Assembly: GCA_959020715.1 (NCBI GenBank)
Contig: CAUESV010000019.1
Span: forward strand, 1 to 33,376
Source: an uncultured Collinsella sp.
Lineage (GTDB): Bacteria; Actinomycetota; Coriobacteriia; Coriobacteriales; Coriobacteriaceae
Direction: 5' to 3'
DNA: 33,376 nucleotides
Shown: positions 31,323 through 33,376 of the stretch, one piece after another
Position numbering within the stretch: the first letter of the stretch is position 1
How the letters are laid out: each line of letters opens with the position of its first letter
The notes under the pieces: model-generated
What the model was told of the DNA's origin: nothing
The model's database searches: none
Seen by the model: only the letters and a program-made list of their open reading frames with translations
Made by a program: the position numbers and the translations under genes

Positions 31323-31689
31323 GGACAATTTTGGAAAATTTCGCCTCCACGGCGTGGGCCGCCATCATCCCAGCGGCCATCCCGCCGGCGCCGGGCCCAT
31401 TATCGGGGCCGATCGCGCTCCCGCCCACCCGGCGATCTCAAAACCATGCCGGTTTACGGGGCCAGGCCGGGAACCCCCGAGCATGCCGTAATCGGTAAAA
31501 TCAAAACCGCAGGTAGACGACTTGCGCATTCCGTTAAATGCAGGGTATGGACGGCCGGTCCGGGTCCAGCCCCGTAATCCGGCATAGTTTTGAAATGGTT
31601 CTTGTCAACCAGAATAATCTTTTACGTGGATTTGAACTGCAAACGTTTATCATGGCAATTTGGCAGGCATGTGGAGTGGGAACTTTGGC
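31323..31689. other. Gene-free spacer between tRNA genes
   Basis: About 370 bases upstream of the tRNA-Ala promoter hold no convincing gene. The left part is very GC-rich, the right part AT-rich. Its main structure is a pair of 34-base imperfect inverted arms (31438-31471 and 31560-31593). A short frame crossing it is not believable as a protein. Confidence 0.6.
31438..31593. repeat. 34-base imperfect inverted repeat (REP/MITE-like)
   Basis: Arm 31438-31471 starts TCAAAACCATGCCGGTTTAC. The complement of arm 31560-31593 starts TCAAAACTATGCCGGATTAC. The arms agree at 28 of 34 positions. The 88 bases between contain a partial third copy (GCATGCCGTAATCGG, near 31481). The pattern resembles a dispersed palindromic repeat. 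Confidence 0.6.
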
Positions 31690-31716
31690 AAAAAGAAGCC
31701 GGGCTATTTGCCCGGC
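31690..31716 (-). terminator. Terminator of tRNA-Met
   Basis: Perfect 7-bp GC stem (31710-31716 with 31698-31704), 5-base loop, then a T-rich tail on the minus strand (A-rich 31690-31697). Confidence 0.85.
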
Positions 31717-31728
31717 CCCTTGATTCTC

Positions 31729-31804
31729 TGGTGGGCCCTCCGGGATTCGAACCCAGAACCCAGGGATTATGAGTCCCCTGCGCTAACCGTTGCGCCAAGA
31801 GCCC
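31729..31804 (-). tRNA. tRNA with CAT anticodon (probably elongator Met)
   Basis: 76-base cloverleaf with encoded CCA (31729-31731). The anticodon stem GGGGA/TCCCT encloses CTCATAA, anticodon CAT. Acceptor GGGCTCT pairs with AGGGCCC including one U-G pair. The first pair is G-C, so it is not an initiator tRNA of the usual type. A CAT anticodon could also be tRNA-Ile2 (lysidine-modified); I cannot separate the two by eye. Confidence 0.9.
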
Positions 31805-31901
31805 TTATAAAATGGCGCGTGCGATAGAGACAAATGGAACAGGTCCCTATCATGAACCACGTCGTGAAATACTACCATGCACGCGGCGCCCGTTCAACGG
31901 A

Positions 31902-31967
31902 CGATCTTGTCGACCAGGAGGATCATGGTGCCGCCTTTGATCTTGTGTGCCTATATGAAAAAAGGCC
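31902..31967 (-). pseudogene. Duplicated fragment: ABC-F start codons plus upstream leader
   Basis: Bases 31902-31967 repeat 31109-31174 with two differences (offset 793). The minus-strand reading contains the ABC-F start and its first eight residues, MILLVDKI, after which the sequence departs from the gene. The copy continues, beyond the IS element, at 33330-33376. It is a relic of a segmental duplication covering tRNA-Ala, its terminator and the ABC-F start. Confidence 0.85.
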
Positions 31968-32016
31968 GGCTTATAGGACAAAATGCGTGTCACGATAGAA
32001 CATCCGTTTCCATCCA

Positions 32017-33135
32017 TTAATCCAGCCAGAACGGGTACGGGTCCCTGTGGTGGAGGTCCTCCCACACGGCCCTGTCGCCCCACTCCGGCCCTCCGTCCTC
32101 GCGCGACGGCGAGGCGGAGTAGACACTGAACAGGAAGTCGATGTCCGCGTCGGTCGGCATCGTGGCGAGCTTTTCGCACGCCGTCCTCGCGTCCCCCGAA
32201 TGAGTGTGGCACCACCAGAACACCGCCTTAACGCGCTTGACCGACGTCAGCCCCCGGTGGTTGCGCAGGACGGCCCTCAGCTGCGAGTTCACCCCTCCCT
32301 CGATCATGTTGTTGGTCGACGGCAGCGGGCCGGCCTTGGCCAGGGCGGGGTCGAGGTAGGTGAACAGCGTCCCCGCCGACACCAGCGACGACAGCGACGA
32401 GCGCGCCCGCCTCAGCCTCTCGTGGGTGTAGACCCTCCTGCCGTCCACCACGGTCCTGTCCTCCAGGAAGTCGGCCCAGAACCCGTACCAGTCGAGGTAG
32501 CGCTCGACCCAGAGCTCGGCCTGGTGCAGCGTCTCGATGCCCATGAGGTCGCGCGCGATGAGGTAGAGCTCGCGCCCCGCCTGGAGCTTCGGCCGCGTCG
32601 TCGTGTAGCGCTTGACCTGTGAGAAGGCGTGGAAGGTGCACCTCTGGACCCTGGTGCGCGGCCAGGTCTCGCGCACGGCCTTGGCGAACCCGCTCCCGCC
32701 GTCGGTGACGACCACCTCGGGCGCCGGGATCGGCGACATGAGGGCCGACCACGCCCTCGAGTTCTCCGACCTGGCCATGTACCAGGAGACCACCCTCTCG
32801 CCGCTGCAGCATATGAGCACCACGAGGTCGCGCGCGACCCAGATCCCGTCGACGTAGAGCACGCGGTGCAGCTCGCCGTCGGGGACGGGCATCGGCCAGA
32901 CCTCCCAGAACTCGGCCGTCCTGCGCCTGAAGGACCGCCCGCCGCCCGGCATCGCGGCCTGCGAGTCCTTCGAGAGGAGCCAGCCGAGGAACTCGTCCAG
33001 CCTCGTCGCCGTGTCGTCGTACCTCACCGTCGTCGACGCGCCGCAGGCCGTGCACCTCCACCGCTGGGACCCCGATGAGGTCCTGCCGTTGCGCTTGGTC
33101 CGACCGCCGCAGTAGGGGCAATAAACGGCCTTCAT
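32017..33135 (-). CDS. IS256-family (IS1249-like) transposase with N-terminal zinc ribbon
   Basis: 372-residue DDE transposase. An N-terminal zinc ribbon has Cys6, Cys9, Cys28 and Cys31 (YCPYCGG and CTACG). The catalytic triad candidates are Asp96 (VDGIW), Asp145 (VVTDGG) and Glu279 (NNMIEGGVNSQLR), as in Mutator/IS256-type enzymes of the Zn-binding variant. The ATG at 33135 has GAGG 5 bases upstream; a GTG two codons earlier is possible. The frame is intact, so the element may be active. Codon use is GC-rich compared with flanking genes. Confidence 0.9.
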   Translation of the reverse strand: MKAVYCPYCGGRTKRNGRTSSGSQRWRCTACGASTTVRYDDTATRLDEFLGWLLSKDSQAAMPGGGRSFRRRTAEFWEVWPMPVPDGELHRVLYVDGIWVARDLVVLICCSGERVVSWYMARSENSRAWSALMSPIPAPEVVVTDGGSGFAKAVRETWPRTRVQRCTFHAFSQVKRYTTTRPKLQAGRELYLIARDLMGIETLHQAELWVERYLDWYGFWADFLEDRTVVDGRRVYTHERLRRARSSLSSLVSAGTLFTYLDPALAKAGPLPSTNNMIEGGVNSQLRAVLRNHRGLTSVKRVKAVFWWCHTHSGDARTACEKLATMPTDADIDFLFSVYSASPSREDGGPEWGDRAVWEDLHHRDPYPFWLD

Positions 33136-33206
33136 GGGCACCTCTTCCGAAAGGGTGTTTAACGGTTCCGGAAAAGGTTATCTACCTGCGGTAACGATGG
33201 GCAACC

Positions 33207-33223
33207 GGACACACATTCTGTCC
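33207..33223. repeat. Internal copy of the IS terminal-repeat core
   Basis: GGACACACATTCTGTCC matches the terminal-repeat segment at 33297-33313 (GGACACACTTTTTGTCC) at 15 of 17 positions, 90 bases further in. It lies between the right end and the transposase start and may bind the transposase. Confidence 0.55.
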
Positions 33224-33259
33224 GAGCGGTTAAAAGCGGGCACGGAATTTAAACGGCTG

Positions 33260-33290
33260 AAAAAGGGGCATCGACCTGCGCCGATGCCCC
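33260..33290 (-). terminator. Terminator near the right end of the IS
   Basis: Perfect 9-bp stem (33282-33290 with 33265-33273), 8-base loop, then a run of T on the minus strand (33264-33260). It would stop transcription entering from outside before the transposase gene, a common IS safeguard. Confidence 0.8.
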
Positions 33291-33363
33291 CAACGTGGAC
33301 ACACTTTTTGTCCTATAAGCCAAAAGGCCCCAACTTGCGTTGGAGCCTCATTCAATGCTCGGG

Positions 33364-33376
33364 TGGAGACGAGGGG
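33364..33376 (-). tRNA. 3' end of a second tRNA-Ala gene, cut by the window edge
   Basis: Bases 33330-33376 are identical to 31175-31221. The last 13 bases are the discriminator and 3' acceptor/T-arm part of the tRNA-Ala(GGC) seen at 31209. The rest lies outside the window, so a complete gene is inferred, not seen. Confidence 0.7.

Larger units (their letters stand above)
31968..33321 (-). mobile_element. Complete IS256/IS1249-type insertion sequence
   Basis: 1354-bp element. Terminal inverted repeats of 24 bases (31968-31991 and 33298-33321) begin GGCTTATAGGACAAAA and differ at two positions. It is flanked by 8-bp direct repeats AAAAGGCC (31960-31967 and 33322-33329), the target duplication size expected for the IS256 family. 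Removing the element and one repeat restores exactly the sequence of the intact copy near 31167. It carries one transposase gene on the minus strand and an inward-blocking terminator near its right end. Confidence 0.95.

Noticed and set aside
31317..31577. 86-codon frame in the tRNA spacer
   Set aside because: No ribosome site; sequence covers an inverted repeat and has a biased Arg/Pro composition.

Overview
The window looks like a stretch of chromosome from a Coriobacteriia gut actinobacterium, most likely Collinsella or a close relative. This is inferred from protein similarity and gene order (for example the actinobacterial pgsA - FHA protein - FtsR-like order); no rRNA or taxonomic marker is present. 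Ordinary genes are near 58% GC (one 60-base line counted by hand). One internal cassette (about 8594-13277) is clearly richer (one line counted at 70%).

Layout. 1-136: two copies of a 68-base-period tandem repeat at the window edge. 160-4222: a processive-type glycolipid glycosyltransferase, divergent trxB, a DUF1836-type HTH protein and a convergent DegV fatty-acid-binding protein. The last two share a 20-bp promoter motif. 4388-8206 (minus strand): pgsA, a GarA/OdhI-like FHA protein, an FtsR-like MerR regulator, apt and a secreted NlpC/P60 hydrolase, closed by a good terminator. 8594-13277 (plus strand): a GC-rich LanFEG-type lantibiotic/cationic-peptide immunity transporter (ATPase plus two permeases), a small secreted or membrane-anchored protein, and a response regulator/histidine kinase pair. 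A terminator follows, then a gene-free, palindrome-rich AT-rich stretch and tRNA-Pro(GGG).

14042-31133 (minus strand): an unbroken run of 18 genes with mostly overlapping or near-touching ends. In transcription order: ABC-F ATPase, small membrane protein, M50 protease, scpA, scpB, rluB, cmk, plsC, ispH, a DUF512 radical-SAM protein, der, plsY, gpsA, rpe, a cysteine desulfurase, a Nif3-like protein, a zinc-ribbon coiled-coil protein and coaBC. The run joins chromosome segregation, ribosome assembly, phospholipid synthesis (plsC, plsY, gpsA), isoprenoid synthesis and cofactor synthesis.

31165-33376: a small tRNA locus (Ala-GGC, Met-type CAT) reshaped by a duplication. The tRNA-Ala terminator region and the first codons of the ABC-F gene occur again 793 bases away. 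The second copy is split by a complete 1354-bp IS256/IS1249-type insertion sequence with matching terminal inverted repeats and an 8-bp target duplication; a second tRNA-Ala begins at the right edge.

Most interesting leads: the shared DUF1836/degV operator-like motif, the degenerate GarA-type phosphorylation motif in the FHA protein, the acquired peptide-resistance cassette with its unknown 82-residue protein, and the IS-in-duplicated-terminator structure.
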